A program made the translations under genes and the position numbers. 64,000 nt of DNA, from assembly GCF_000235625.1 (NCBI RefSeq), contig NZ_AGTR01000053.1, positions 124,001 to 188,000 of the forward strand, given 5' to 3'. Source of the stretch: Marinobacter manganoxydans MnI7-9 (GTDB lineage: Bacteria; Pseudomonadota; Gammaproteobacteria; Pseudomonadales; Oleiphilaceae). The notes beneath the pieces were generated by a model. The model saw nothing but the letters and a program-made list of their open reading frames with translations, searched no databases and was not told the DNA's origin. Within the stretch, counting starts at the first letter, position 1. The number at the start of each line of letters is the position of its first letter. This document shows, one piece after another, positions 21,536 through 30,275 of the stretch.

Positions 21536-21817
21536 ATGAACAAGCTCACGCTGGGTGCGCTTTTGGTGGTTCTGACACTGGGCCTTGCTGCCTGCGGTTC
21601 GGAGGACAACGAAGGCGTGGATGTCGAGCAGGCTGCGGACAACGCCGGAAACATGATGGAAGAGGCTGGCGATTCAGTCGAGGAAACCTACGAGGATGCT
21701 ACTGGCCAGAACGAAAGCGTCATGGGAGAGTTACAGGAAGGAGCGGAAAACGCAGCTGAGGAGATGGGAGATGCCGCTGAGGAAGCGGGTGACAGGGTAG
21801 AGGAGGCTACTCAATAA
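21536..21817 (+). CDS. Small acidic lipoprotein
   Basis: The product is 93 residues. The start at 21536 is chosen over an upstream in-frame start at 21467 because it begins a lipoprotein signal (MNKLTLGALLVVLTLGLAAC, lipobox LAAC) and has GAGGG upstream. The mature part is almost entirely Glu, Asp, Ala, Gly and Asn with recurring EEAGD/EEMGDAAEE units, so it is strongly acidic and probably helical or disordered in the periplasm. I recognise no family. The stop codon TAA is also the first three bases of the 11-bp tandem repeat that follows. Confidence 0.72.
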   Translation: MNKLTLGALLVVLTLGLAACGSEDNEGVDVEQAADNAGNMMEEAGDSVEETYEDATGQNESVMGELQEGAENAAEEMGDAAEEAGDRVEEATQ

Positions 21818-21913
21818 CTCTCCAATAACTCTCCGATAACTCTCCGATAACTCTCCGATAACTCTCCGATAACTCTCCGATAACTCTCCGATAACTCTCC
21901 GATAACTCTCCGA
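21815..21913. repeat. 11-bp tandem repeat, nine units
   Basis: Nine consecutive units of TAACTCTCCRA begin at 21815, 21826, 21837, 21848, 21859, 21870, 21881, 21892 and 21903. The first unit differs from the rest by one base (A instead of G). The array begins exactly on the stop codon of the upstream lipoprotein gene. Because each unit contains TAA and 11 is not divisible by 3, it places stops in all three forward frames. Confidence 0.97.
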
Positions 21914-22144
21914 TTTCCGCCGGCGCGCCTCTGTTTGCGCTGGCGGGTCCTGGTCATCAGCGTCCGGGGAGGAAAGTGAGTCGAATCTTTTGCGGCCAGA
22001 CAACCTTAATGCCTGAGTAACACAAATGCAGGATTAACGTCATAACCAGCCCCTATCTTTTTAGCGGAGTCGATCCGGAATTCTGTTCGATGGACAGGTT
22101 GTACCGGAGTGGCAGACAACAACACCGTTGAAAGGATATGCGCT
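21914..22144. other. Intergenic region before the first phosphatase
   Basis: Together with the tandem repeat this makes a 327-bp stretch without a gene. After the repeats I see no credible ORF and no recognisable Pho box (CTGTCAT-type direct repeats). An AAAGGA ribosome-binding site precedes the ATG at 22145. Confidence 0.4.
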
Positions 22145-23728
22145 ATGAATCTGGAAAGAGCGTTAATTTCCGTGGCGATCGGGCTGGCATTGTCCGCCAG
22201 TGTCGTCGCAGAGATACTACCGACCTCACAAAAGGGCAATACCTGGTTTATTAACGCCGCGGCACAGCTTCAGCAGAAGCTCTCCCTGAAGTCCTCGGAT
22301 AAGGCGAAAAACGTCATTCTGTTTGTGGGCGATGGCATGGGGGTGTCCACCCTTACCGCTGCGCGCATTCTGGAAGGCCAGAGGCAGGGCAGTCCGGGCG
22401 AGGAAAATCTGCTGAGCTTTGAAAGCTTCCCCTTCACGACACTCGTGAAAACCTATAACACCGATGCCCAGGTTCCGGACTCAGCTGGCACCATGACCGC
22501 CATGATGTCTGGTTTGAAAACCGATGCGGGCGTGCTGGGCGTGGACGAGGATGTCCAGCGGGGTGATTGCAGCACGGTTGCAGGCAATGAAGTAGTAACC
22601 GCTCTGGAGCTTGCGGAAATCAAGGGTTTATCCACTGGTGTGGTCTCCACCGCACGCATTACCCACGCGACACCCGCCGCTGCCTATGCCAAATCGGCAG
22701 ATCGCAACTGGGAAGACATTTCGGATATGCCTGCTGAAGCGGTTCAGGCCGGTTGCAAGGACATTGCCGATCAGCTGGTCAGTTTCGAGCAACTTCTGGA
22801 ACAACGTTACGCTGGCGTGGATACCGATGGGATTGACGTGGTCATGGGCGGCGGCCGTCGCCACTTCCTGCCAAATGATGCCAGGTTCAACAGCCCGGAT
22901 GCGCGATCCAGTGTCGAAGGCGACCGCACCGATGGCCGCAACCTGGTCACCGAGTGGCAGGCTCAGTATCCACAAGGCGTATACGTGTATGACAAGGCCG
23001 GTTTCGACAGCGTCAACGCCGCAACCACGTCCAGGTTGTTCGGCCTGTTCAACGAGTCGCACATGCAGTACGAGGCTGACCGTGGCAACGATGTTGCCGG
23101 TGAGCCGTCACTGAGTGAGATGACTGCCAAGGCCATTGATATTCTTGATAACAATGATAAAGGCTATCTGCTGGTCGTCGAGGCTGGCCGCGTTGACCAC
23201 GCCCACCATGCCGGCAATGCGGCCAGCGCTCTGGCGGATACCATTGAACTGGCCGAAGCCGTAAAAGTGGCCGCGGATCAAACCAACCCGGAGGATACCC
23301 TGATTATTGTCACCGCTGATCACAGCCATGTGTTCACGATGGCCGGTTATCCGAAGCGGGGCAACCCGATTCTGGGCAAGGTGGTTGATGTTGGCGAGAC
23401 GCAGCCGGCACTGGCCGCCGATGGCATGCCCTACACCACCCTGGGGTACGCCAACGGACTCGGTTTCCGTAATCTCGGTATGGAAACGGATTCAGACGTG
23501 GCCTACAGCCAGGCACCTAACGCCGGACGTCAGAATCTTACTGGCGTGGATACCACCACCACTGGTTATCACCAGGAGGCGCTGGTTCCGCTTGGTAGCG
23601 AGACCCATTCCGGTGAGGACGTCAGTCTGCATGCAAAAGGACCGGGTGCTCATCTGGCGCAGGGAACCATCGAACAAAGCACGGTTTTTCACCTGATCGA
23701 CCAGGCTCTGGGCTTAATCGAAGAATAA
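22145..23728 (+). CDS. Alkaline phosphatase, PhoA family (copy 1)
   Basis: The product is 527 residues, starting at 22145, where an AAAGGA site and a signal peptide (~22 residues, ending ASVVA) support the choice over the upstream start at 22109. PhoA-fold motifs are visible: metal ligand Asp63 in VGDGMG, nucleophile Ser113 in PDSAGT, VMGGGRRHF, TADHSH and SETHSGEDV. It hydrolyses phosphomonoesters in the periplasm. It is followed after 11 bp by a paralogue with a lipoprotein anchor. Two internal stretches are almost identical in DNA to that paralogue while the rest has diverged. Confidence 0.92.
   Translation: MNLERALISVAIGLALSASVVAEILPTSQKGNTWFINAAAQLQQKLSLKSSDKAKNVILFVGDGMGVSTLTAARILEGQRQGSPGEENLLSFESFPFTTLVKTYNTDAQVPDSAGTMTAMMSGLKTDAGVLGVDEDVQRGDCSTVAGNEVVTALELAEIKGLSTGVVSTARITHATPAAAYAKSADRNWEDISDMPAEAVQAGCKDIADQLVSFEQLLEQRYAGVDTDGIDVVMGGGRRHFLPNDARFNSPDARSSVEGDRTDGRNLVTEWQAQYPQGVYVYDKAGFDSVNAATTSRLFGLFNESHMQYEADRGNDVAGEPSLSEMTAKAIDILDNNDKGYLLVVEAGRVDHAHHAGNAASALADTIELAEAVKVAADQTNPEDTLIIVTADHSHVFTMAGYPKRGNPILGKVVDVGETQPALAADGMPYTTLGYANGLGFRNLGMETDSDVAYSQAPNAGRQNLTGVDTTTTGYHQEALVPLGSETHSGEDVSLHAKGPGAHLAQGTIEQSTVFHLIDQALGLIEE
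22838..23136 (+). repeat. Gene-conversion-like tract 1 (pairs with 24547-24845)
   Basis: This 299-nt stretch in phosphatase copy 1 matches 24547-24845 in copy 2 at 297 positions; I count two differences by eye. Sequence immediately outside is clearly diverged. The offset between copies is exactly 1709 bp. Confidence 0.93.
23237..23352 (+). repeat. Gene-conversion-like tract 2 (pairs with 24946-25061)
   Basis: These 116 nt are identical in the two phosphatase genes, at the same 1709-bp offset as tract 1. The ~100 bp between the tracts and the regions beyond are diverged, so identity is patchy rather than a sign of recent whole-gene duplication. Confidence 0.92.
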
Positions 23729-23739
23729 GGAGCAAGGCA

Positions 23740-25455
23740 ATGAACAAATTCTTTTACAGCGCACTGACGGCTTCAATGTTTGTCCTGACCGGGTGCACGG
23801 ATGACGACGATAACAGCCCCGTGCAGCCAGCCGATGAGGCTGTGACCAGCCTTTCCTCGCAACAACTGGAAACGTCGCTGACCAACCCCTGGTTCCAGCA
23901 GGGCCAACAGGATATCGAAGCGGCGAAAGCGGCCTGGGCCGAGGTTACCGGTACCGTGGCCCCTGTCACTCAATCGGGCTCCCTGCAGGCGGCCATCGCC
24001 GATGCACGGGGCAAGGCAAAGAACGTTATCCTGTTCGTGGGCGATGGCATGGGCGTTTCAACCGTCACAGCGGCGCGTATTCTGGATGGCCAGAATCAGG
24101 GCAAGCCGGGGGAAGAGCATCAACTGAGCTTCGAGCGTTTTCCGTTCGCCGGCTTGGCCAAAACTTATAACGTAGATGCGCAAGTGCCCGACTCCGCTGG
24201 CACAATGACAGCCATGGTGTCTGGTGTAAAAACCGATGTAGGCGTGCTTGGCGTGGACGAAGACGTTAGCCGGGGCGATTGTGGTTCGGCCACGGGTAAC
24301 GAGCTGATGACACTGACGGAGCTGGCGGAACTTGCTGGCAAGGCCACCGGGGTGGTATCGACTGCCCGTATCACTCACGCCACGCCGGCAGCCACCTACG
24401 CCAAGTCGGCAGATCGTAACTGGGAAGACATCTCCGATATGCCTCCCGAGGCAGTTACCGACGGCTGCCAGGATATTGCCGACCAACTGGTGAACTTTGA
24501 AGCAAACCTCGAAGCACGCACCGGCGCGGATATTGACGGCCTTGATGTGGTCATGGGCGGCGGCCGTCGCCACTTCCTGCCAAATGATGCCAGGTTCAAC
24601 AGCCCGGATGCGCGATCCAGTGTCGAAGGCGACCGCACCGATGGCCGCAACCTGGTCACCGAGTGGCAGGCTCAGTATCCACAAGGCGTATACGTGTATG
24701 ACAATGCCGGTTTCGACAGCGTCAACGCCGCAACCACGTCCAGGTTGTTCGGCCTGTTCAACGAGTCGCACATGCAGTACGAGGCTGACCGTGGCAATGA
24801 TGTTGCCGGTGAGCCGTCACTGAGTGAGATGACTGCCAAGGCCATCGACATTCTGGATAACGATCCGGACGGGTTTTTCCTGACCGTCGAAGCGGGCCGC
24901 GTTGACCACGCCCACCACGCCGGCAGTGCCAATGGCGCCTTAACCGATACCATTGAACTGGCCGAAGCCGTAAAAGTGGCCGCGGATCAAACCAACCCGG
25001 AGGATACCCTGATTATTGTCACCGCTGATCACAGCCATGTGTTCACGATGGCCGGTTATCCCAAGCGCGGCAACCCCATTCTCGGTAAGGTGGTGAGCAT
25101 TGGGGCGGAGCAGCCTGAACTGGCGTCGGATGATCTGCCATACACCACCCTGGGGTATGCCAATGGCCTCGGCATGCGCGACTATGGAAGCGAGACCGAT
25201 GCGGACCGTACCTATGGCGACCCCATCAACGCCGGCCGAAAGGACCTGACCAACGTTGACACCACCACGCCGGGCTTCCACCAGGAGTCATTGGTGCCAC
25301 TGGGCAGCGAGACACATGCCGGTGAGGATGTGGGCATTTATGCCAGGGGGCCGGGTGCCCATCTGGTAACGGGCACCAACGAGCAGAACATGATCTATCA
25401 CATAATGGATTATGCCTCGGATATCAGCGGGGCTGCCAACCTGGCTGTGCGATAA
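23740..25455 (+). CDS. Alkaline phosphatase, PhoA family, lipoprotein (copy 2)
   Basis: A 571-residue PhoA-fold enzyme. The N-terminus is a lipoprotein signal with lipobox LTG-Cys19, followed by Asp-rich TDDDDN and a ~70-residue linker, so it is probably membrane-anchored. Key residues are Asp102 (VGDGMG), Ser152 (PDSAGT), VMGGGRRHF, TADHSH and SETHAGEDV. AGGAG lies before the ATG. It is likely co-transcribed with copy 1. A rho-independent terminator follows at 25490. The different localisation signals suggest a soluble and an anchored version of the same activity. Confidence 0.92.
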   Translation: MNKFFYSALTASMFVLTGCTDDDDNSPVQPADEAVTSLSSQQLETSLTNPWFQQGQQDIEAAKAAWAEVTGTVAPVTQSGSLQAAIADARGKAKNVILFVGDGMGVSTVTAARILDGQNQGKPGEEHQLSFERFPFAGLAKTYNVDAQVPDSAGTMTAMVSGVKTDVGVLGVDEDVSRGDCGSATGNELMTLTELAELAGKATGVVSTARITHATPAATYAKSADRNWEDISDMPPEAVTDGCQDIADQLVNFEANLEARTGADIDGLDVVMGGGRRHFLPNDARFNSPDARSSVEGDRTDGRNLVTEWQAQYPQGVYVYDNAGFDSVNAATTSRLFGLFNESHMQYEADRGNDVAGEPSLSEMTAKAIDILDNDPDGFFLTVEAGRVDHAHHAGSANGALTDTIELAEAVKVAADQTNPEDTLIIVTADHSHVFTMAGYPKRGNPILGKVVSIGAEQPELASDDLPYTTLGYANGLGMRDYGSETDADRTYGDPINAGRKDLTNVDTTTPGFHQESLVPLGSETHAGEDVGIYARGPGAHLVTGTNEQNMIYHIMDYASDISGAANLAVR

Positions 25456-25489
25456 ATCCCGGGATTAATAGCTAAAAACGCGCTAAACA

Positions 25490-25540
25490 CCGCAAGCCCT
25501 GCCCACTTGGTAACAGAGTGAGTCGGGTTTGCGGTTTTTT
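25490..25540 (+). terminator. Rho-independent terminator after the phosphatase pair
   Basis: Stem CCGCAAGCCC (25490-25499) pairs with GGGTTTGCGG (25525-25534), 10 bp with one G-T pair, followed by TTTTTT (25535-25540). The loop is long (25 nt). It sits 34 bp downstream of the second phosphatase stop. Confidence 0.8.
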
Positions 25541-25542
25541 GT

Positions 25543-25569
25543 TTCAGAAACCCCTTTTCCTGCCGATAA
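25543..25569 (+). promoter_or_regulatory. Candidate FliA (sigma-28) promoter of the chemoreceptor
   Basis: GCCGATAA at 25562-25569 is an exact match to the FliA -10 consensus. An 11-bp spacer separates it from TTCAGAAA (25543-25550), a weak -35 match. It lies ~110 bp before the chemoreceptor start and just after the preceding terminator, where a promoter is needed. Chemoreceptor genes are commonly FliA-dependent. Confidence 0.5.
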
Positions 25570-25589
25570 GCCAGTTACATACACTAAAG

Positions 25590-25608
25590 TATGAGTTATA
25601 AACTCATA
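25590..25608 (+). promoter_or_regulatory. Perfect inverted repeat in the chemoreceptor leader
   Basis: TATGAGTT-ATA-AACTCATA: 8-bp perfect arms around a 3-bp centre, located between the candidate promoter and the coding sequence. It could be an operator or a leader hairpin. It has no T-run, so it is not a standard terminator. Confidence 0.45.
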
Positions 25609-25681
25609 TCAATTTATTAGTCTCCATGATGGCCTTAAATAACAAAATATTGGTAGAAGCAACGATAAAGAAGAGGTTCCT

Positions 25682-27322
25682 ATGGGGTTGCTGGATCGGG
25701 CTTCAATAATATTGGGGGTGGTGAGTGCTGTTGTTCTTGCGGTCATCAGTGCAGTGGTGGCGCCTTTGCTAGGCCTTGAACCGGCATCAATACTGGTTGG
25801 ACTGGTGGTTGGCCTTGCAGCCGCCGCCGGCTTTCTGGTCATCCGGGTGCTGGAGCCTGCCGAACGCGGTCTCAGGGCTCTGGATAAGGGCACCCTGGCA
25901 GAAGATCATCCGCTCCGGGCCCATTGCCGGCAGCTGCTTTCCGATGCGAAAGCCGGGCGGGCTCTGGTGGAAACCCTCTCCGGAAGCGCTGACAGGAACG
26001 CTATTTCCGCCGCCCAGGTCTCCTTTGCCGCAGACCAGCTCAAGATCCGGCTGGACCGTCAGGTTGAAGAAACCGCCCAGATGGCCGATTACGCGGGGCA
26101 GATTACCGAAACCGTGCGGGAATCCTCGGAGCAGGCCACCGATGCAGCCACCATGGCGCTGCAGAACAAACAGGTAAGCACCGAGGGTCGTGAAGCCCTG
26201 ATCTCCGCCATCGACAGTGTTAGGGAGGTGCACCAGCAGTCCGGGGAAAACCTGCGGCTGATCCAGGAGCTGAACGAGAAGTCCATCAAGATCCAGGGTG
26301 TGACCACCACCATCCAGGGTATCGCTGAACAGACCAATCTGCTTGCACTCAATGCCGCCATTGAGGCGGCGAGGGCTGGTGACCAGGGGCGCGGGTTCGC
26401 GGTCGTCGCCGATGAAGTACGCCAGCTCGCTGGTCGGACTGCCCAGGCAACCGGTGAAGTTGCAGAAACCCTGGAGGAAATACGCTCGGACACTACGCTG
26501 ATCGTTTCCCGTATTGAAGACCTGGCCCGCAGCATCGAGGCGGGGCTGACTTCTGTGGAGAGCGTTGGAGAGAGGTTGGAACAGATCAGCGATCAGTCGG
26601 AACGTGTACAGCAGCAGGTTGCACGGATAGCCGAGATTGACCAGAACAACGAGCAGAGTCTGGCCCAGGTTTTCTCCGCGATTGAAACCGTGCGCGACCA
26701 GATCTCCGAGAGTGATACCAGCGTTTCATCGCTTGCGGAGCAGGCGGCTACGCTGATGGAGCTTGCAGAGAAAGCTAACGCGTCATTCGCATTGAACAGC
26801 GAAGCCAGTTATCACCGGCCGTTCTTCGATCAGGCCCGGGCCGGCGCGGACCAGATTGGTCAGATGTTCGAGCAGGCCATCCGCGACGGCAAACTCTCCG
26901 AAAGCGCGCTGTTCGACAAGTCCCGTACGCCGATCCCGAATACTCATCCGCCAAAGTACTCCAGCACCTTTGACAAGTTTACCGACCAATATCTGCCTGC
27001 TATTCAGGAGCAGGTGAAAAATGCTCACGAGGCCATTGTCTTTGCCATTGCCGCTGCCCCCGACGGATACGTGCCTACCCACAACCGCGATTTCGCCCAC
27101 GCGCCAACAGGCGATCCCAAGGTGGATCTGGTCAAGAGCAGGAGCAAGCGGCTGTTCAACGACCGTACCGGTATTCGCTGTGGCCAGCATACCGAGACCA
27201 TGCTCTTGCAAACCTACCGTCGGGATACCGGCGAAATCATGCATGACCTCTCCGTACCAATCTATGTGAATGGCAAACACTGGGGTGGGTTCCGTTTGGG
27301 TTACCGTCCGGACAATCACTGA
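25682..27322 (+). CDS. Methyl-accepting chemotaxis protein with C-terminal sensor-like domain
   Basis: A 546-residue chemoreceptor. Two adjacent N-terminal hydrophobic helices (~5-30 and ~37-60) leave almost no periplasmic loop. The cytoplasmic signalling hairpin is at ~215-255 ([20 protein letters not shown]...[10 protein letters not shown]). After the coiled coil, the last ~140 residues form a globular domain with [17 protein letters not shown] and [21 protein letters not shown], a Cache-like module also seen at the C-terminus of other receptors. Sensing would thus be cytoplasmic. AGAGG precedes the ATG, with a candidate FliA promoter and a perfect inverted repeat upstream. Confidence 0.93.
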   Translation: MGLLDRASIILGVVSAVVLAVISAVVAPLLGLEPASILVGLVVGLAAAAGFLVIRVLEPAERGLRALDKGTLAEDHPLRAHCRQLLSDAKAGRALVETLSGSADRNAISAAQVSFAADQLKIRLDRQVEETAQMADYAGQITETVRESSEQATDAATMALQNKQVSTEGREALISAIDSVREVHQQSGENLRLIQELNEKSIKIQGVTTTIQGIAEQTNLLALNAAIEAARAGDQGRGFAVVADEVRQLAGRTAQATGEVAETLEEIRSDTTLIVSRIEDLARSIEAGLTSVESVGERLEQISDQSERVQQQVARIAEIDQNNEQSLAQVFSAIETVRDQISESDTSVSSLAEQAATLMELAEKANASFALNSEASYHRPFFDQARAGADQIGQMFEQAIRDGKLSESALFDKSRTPIPNTHPPKYSSTFDKFTDQYLPAIQEQVKNAHEAIVFAIAAAPDGYVPTHNRDFAHAPTGDPKVDLVKSRSKRLFNDRTGIRCGQHTETMLLQTYRRDTGEIMHDLSVPIYVNGKHWGGFRLGYRPDNH

Positions 27323-27391
27323 CCGCCCGCGGGATTTTCGGCCACGGGGGCTGTGGTAGACTCCGATTAATAGATCAATAGGAGACTTGTC

Positions 27392-27757
27392 TTGGCTGAA
27401 CCGGAGTTTATTCCTGCCGACACGGACCCCGCCTCCCGCCGAAGTGATCCGGCGCGTAACCTGGCGGTGGTGGTCTACATCCTTCAGGCGCTGTCGTTTT
27501 TCGTAGGAGGCATTACCGGTCTGGTGGGCGTGATCATCAATTACGTCAAACTGGACGACGTCCGTAATACCTGGGTGGAGCGGCACTTCCGCTGGCAGAT
27601 TCGTACGTTCTGGATAGGCCTGCTCTGGACGGTGATCGGTATTGTTACCACGCCACTGATCATAGGCTGGTTTATTCTTCTCGGTATTTCGATCTGGATT
27701 ATCTACCGGATTGTAAAGGGGGCGCTCGCTCTGAACGATGGCAAGGCGCCCTCCTGA
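27392..27757 (+). CDS. DUF4870-type membrane protein
   Basis: A 121-residue protein with three hydrophobic segments after a hydrophilic N-terminus. The NYVKLDDVRNTWVERHFRWQIRTFW stretch between helices is characteristic of small DUF4870-like membrane proteins of unknown function. The start is a TTG at 27392, supported by AGGAG seven bases upstream. Its 3' end faces the MFS gene with a 13-bp gap. It is probably transcribed separately from the chemoreceptor, 69 bp upstream. Confidence 0.75.
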   Translation: MAEPEFIPADTDPASRRSDPARNLAVVVYILQALSFFVGGITGLVGVIINYVKLDDVRNTWVERHFRWQIRTFWIGLLWTVIGIVTTPLIIGWFILLGISIWIIYRIVKGALALNDGKAPS

Positions 27758-27770
27758 TTGCGCGCCTCGA

Positions 27771-29084
27771 TCAGTCCTCCGTAACTTCTTTGAGTCGTAT
27801 CGCACTGAACATCCCGGCGAGGCCCATCAGGCCGAGAACCATGATGACCGCGACTGGGGAGATCATTGATACCAGAGCGGTCAGGCCGCCAGTGACAAGC
27901 AGCAAAACGCCAATGACCGTGTTGCTCACGGCAGTGTAATCGGTGCGCTTGTTGCCCCCAGCCATATCCACCAGATAGGTTTTGCGCCCCAGCCTGACGC
28001 CCGCATGTGCGATGCTCAGCACGAAGAATGCCACCGGATAGAACCACACGCTGCCCAGGTCTTGCCCCAGGGTAAGCGCTGCAGTGCCGACGATCAGGCA
28101 GGTGCCACTGGCCATTGCCGCGCCACGGATCATTACCCTCCGGCTGGACGTGTCCGCCGCCCAGCCCCAGAAACTGGCACTCAGGGAACTGGCGAGACTG
28201 CTGGCGAGCAGGAAAATGCCCAGCATCCAGCCGATATCCGACTCCTTTTGTGCCAGGACCACGAAATAGGGAGATGCCAGGGCAGAGCAGAGAAGCAGGG
28301 CCCGGGTGATCACGAAATTGCGAAAGGGGGCGTCATCACGGAGCAGGGACAGGCTGCGGAACGCTTCGTTGATGGCGTTTCCACCGCCACCGGTTTCACC
28401 TTCATGCTCCTGAACTCCGGCAAACAGAAAACCGGCAATTACCCAGAGTGCCCCTGCCAGAAGCAGCAACACGGTGTAGAAGGCAATCGTGGGGTCGCCA
28501 CGTTCCCAGAATAAAAGGCCGGTTAAAACGACGGTTGCCGTGCCACCGATGGTGGACGCCAGTCCGCCAAGCCTTCCCCGGCGGGTCTTGGGAATGCATT
28601 TGCCCTGAACGTCTTTCATGGAGACGGAGCAAAAGCCGCGGGCCAGGGAAAACACAATGAGAGCGGCAATGATCCCGAAGCCGGCTGCATAACCTTCGAA
28701 GAACCAGACGCTGGCTGCCATCGCCACCACGCTGGCGGCCTGTCCGAAACTGCCCAGAGTCCAGAACCACTTGCGAACCGGTTTGCGGCGCACCCACGCC
28801 GCGATGACCATTTGTGGAACGAGAGAGCCGGATTCGCGGATCGGAACCAGCCATGCCACCAGGGCGGGAGCACCTATGGCACTCATCAACCAGGCCAGCA
28901 CGGTTTTCGGGCTGATCAGCAGATCGCCCAGCTTGGTCAGTACGTTACTGGCGAGAATGAGGAAAAAATTGCGGGGTACCTCGCGACAGGCTTCCTCAGG
29001 AATATCCTTGCAGACCCGGGCATCTTCTTCGTTGGCAATCAGGCCATAAAGTTGTTCGATGGTGTCCTTTCTGCTCTCAGGCAA
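27771..29084 (-). CDS. MFS transporter
   Basis: A multi-helix transporter of the major facilitator superfamily, 437 residues. The frame is open up to 29306, but that would run into the neighbouring gene. A TTG at 29084 (MPESRKDTIEQLYGL) is preceded by CCGGAGGA at correct spacing, so I place the start there. About twelve hydrophobic helices start at residue ~70. Loop motifs such as KTRRGRLGGL resemble the MFS A-type loop. The substrate cannot be predicted. The N-terminal ~35 residues are unusually charged, with two Cys. Confidence 0.8.
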   Translation of the reverse strand: MPESRKDTIEQLYGLIANEEDARVCKDIPEEACREVPRNFFLILASNVLTKLGDLLISPKTVLAWLMSAIGAPALVAWLVPIRESGSLVPQMVIAAWVRRKPVRKWFWTLGSFGQAASVVAMAASVWFFEGYAAGFGIIAALIVFSLARGFCSVSMKDVQGKCIPKTRRGRLGGLASTIGGTATVVLTGLLFWERGDPTIAFYTVLLLLAGALWVIAGFLFAGVQEHEGETGGGGNAINEAFRSLSLLRDDAPFRNFVITRALLLCSALASPYFVVLAQKESDIGWMLGIFLLASSLASSLSASFWGWAADTSSRRVMIRGAAMASGTCLIVGTAALTLGQDLGSVWFYPVAFFVLSIAHAGVRLGRKTYLVDMAGGNKRTDYTAVSNTVIGVLLLVTGGLTALVSMISPVAVIMVLGLMGLAGMFSAIRLKEVTED

Positions 29085-29167
29085 ACCGCTATCCTCCGGA
29101 AAATGTGTCGAAAGGATACCAGTGTGGCGCGGTATCCTTAAGTCCGGATTACGGCAACTGCGAGCGA

Positions 29168-30262
29168 TCAGACCAGATGGTGGTCCCAGTGAACGGATAG
29201 ATCTGCGAGTTCTCTGGCGGGTTTGCCGGCGCCGAGCCGGATAAGTTTTCCCCGTCCGGAGGAAACAAGAAAATCCCCTCCGGCAAGGGTCTGGATGCCC
29301 GCGCAATCGGCGATGTGCGCGCGGCTGACCAGCTCACCGGTCTTGCCCCGAAAGATAATGGCCGTTCCACCAATCGGCGAAGCCGCAGCCACGAGGTCGT
29401 TTTCCGGATGCGCAACCACGCTGGAGATGTAGTTGGCCAACGCTGTCCGGGTATCCTCATCGAACCGGTATTCCCGCAAAGTTCCCTCTTCAAGACGTGC
29501 CAACAAAGGCGGCGTTTCGTAGAGTGGGCCCTGGTGCTGATAGGCCACATACACGCGGCCATCGCCGCTGACGCTGACATGGCGGGCGCTTTGCTGATGA
29601 TGAGGCGGCCTGAAACGGCCAACGATTTTGCCGGAGTGACGATTCATAAGTACCAGGGCTGGATCCATGGTGTCCAGATTCAGTTTCATGCGGTCGTAAT
29701 CCGGGTGAGTGAGGATGCCTCCGAGACCGATCACCAGGGTTTCGCCGTCGGGGTGCAAGGTCAGCTCATGGGGGCCGATTCCCGCCAGATCAAAGGTTTT
29801 TGTCCGCCGATAACCCTTTTCGGCATCGTAGACTGCGATGATCCCCGCGCCCTGATCGTACCGGCTGGCGGTGACGTAGAGGCGTCGGCCATCGGTCGAG
29901 AACACACCGTGGCCAACAAAGTGTTCGCCCGGCTCGGCTGAAATATGGTGTTTCCGGGCACCTGTAGTGCTATCGAAAACGTAGAATGACCAACCCGGGC
30001 GGCGCTCGAAAAACAGGGTCTCTTGCTGGTGCGGTCGGTTGCAGCCGCTATGGCAGCGGGAATCGACAGGCGCCTGCCACACTATCCGGCCGTTGCGGTT
30101 GAATGCGCTGACTCCAAAACTGCCATCCGGGAACCGGACGGCGCCGGCATAGCCATCAGGTTGGACTGACGCTTTTCGGGGCAGCAGGGAACAGCCGGTC
30201 AGGCCCACGGCAACGCCGCCGGCAATGGACACCTTGAGAAGGGCTCTCCGGTTCAAAAGCAT
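29168..30262 (-). CDS. DUF1513 family protein, Tat lipoprotein
   Basis: A 364-residue beta-propeller-like protein of the DUF1513 family. The ATG at 30262 has GAGGAA upstream, whereas the in-frame ATG at 30286 has none, so I prefer the shorter form. The N-terminus carries twin arginines (NRRALLK), a hydrophobic stretch and a lipobox-like LTGC, which suggests folded export by Tat and lipid anchoring. It is the last gene of a cluster with two imelysin-type proteins and a di-haem oxidoreductase. This association is widespread in pseudomonads, so a part in periplasmic iron handling is inferred. Confidence 0.83.
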   Translation of the reverse strand: MLLNRRALLKVSIAGGVAVGLTGCSLLPRKASVQPDGYAGAVRFPDGSFGVSAFNRNGRIVWQAPVDSRCHSGCNRPHQQETLFFERRPGWSFYVFDSTTGARKHHISAEPGEHFVGHGVFSTDGRRLYVTASRYDQGAGIIAVYDAEKGYRRTKTFDLAGIGPHELTLHPDGETLVIGLGGILTHPDYDRMKLNLDTMDPALVLMNRHSGKIVGRFRPPHHQQSARHVSVSGDGRVYVAYQHQGPLYETPPLLARLEEGTLREYRFDEDTRTALANYISSVVAHPENDLVAAASPIGGTAIIFRGKTGELVSRAHIADCAGIQTLAGGDFLVSSGRGKLIRLGAGKPARELADLSVHWDHHLV

Positions 30263-30275
30263 AGGATCAGCTTCC

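Noticed and set aside
21815-21913. Possible CRISPR array
   Set aside because: Units of 11 bp are directly contiguous without spacers, and there are no cas genes, so this is a minisatellite.
21914-22144. Pho box before the phosphatase genes
   Set aside because: I found no pair of CTGTCAT-like direct repeats with the required spacing.
24058-24771. Minus-strand ORFs in both phosphatase genes (also 22628-23062) with similar products
   Set aside because: Their similarity simply reflects the converted tracts in the sense genes; neither has a start signal or recognisable domain.
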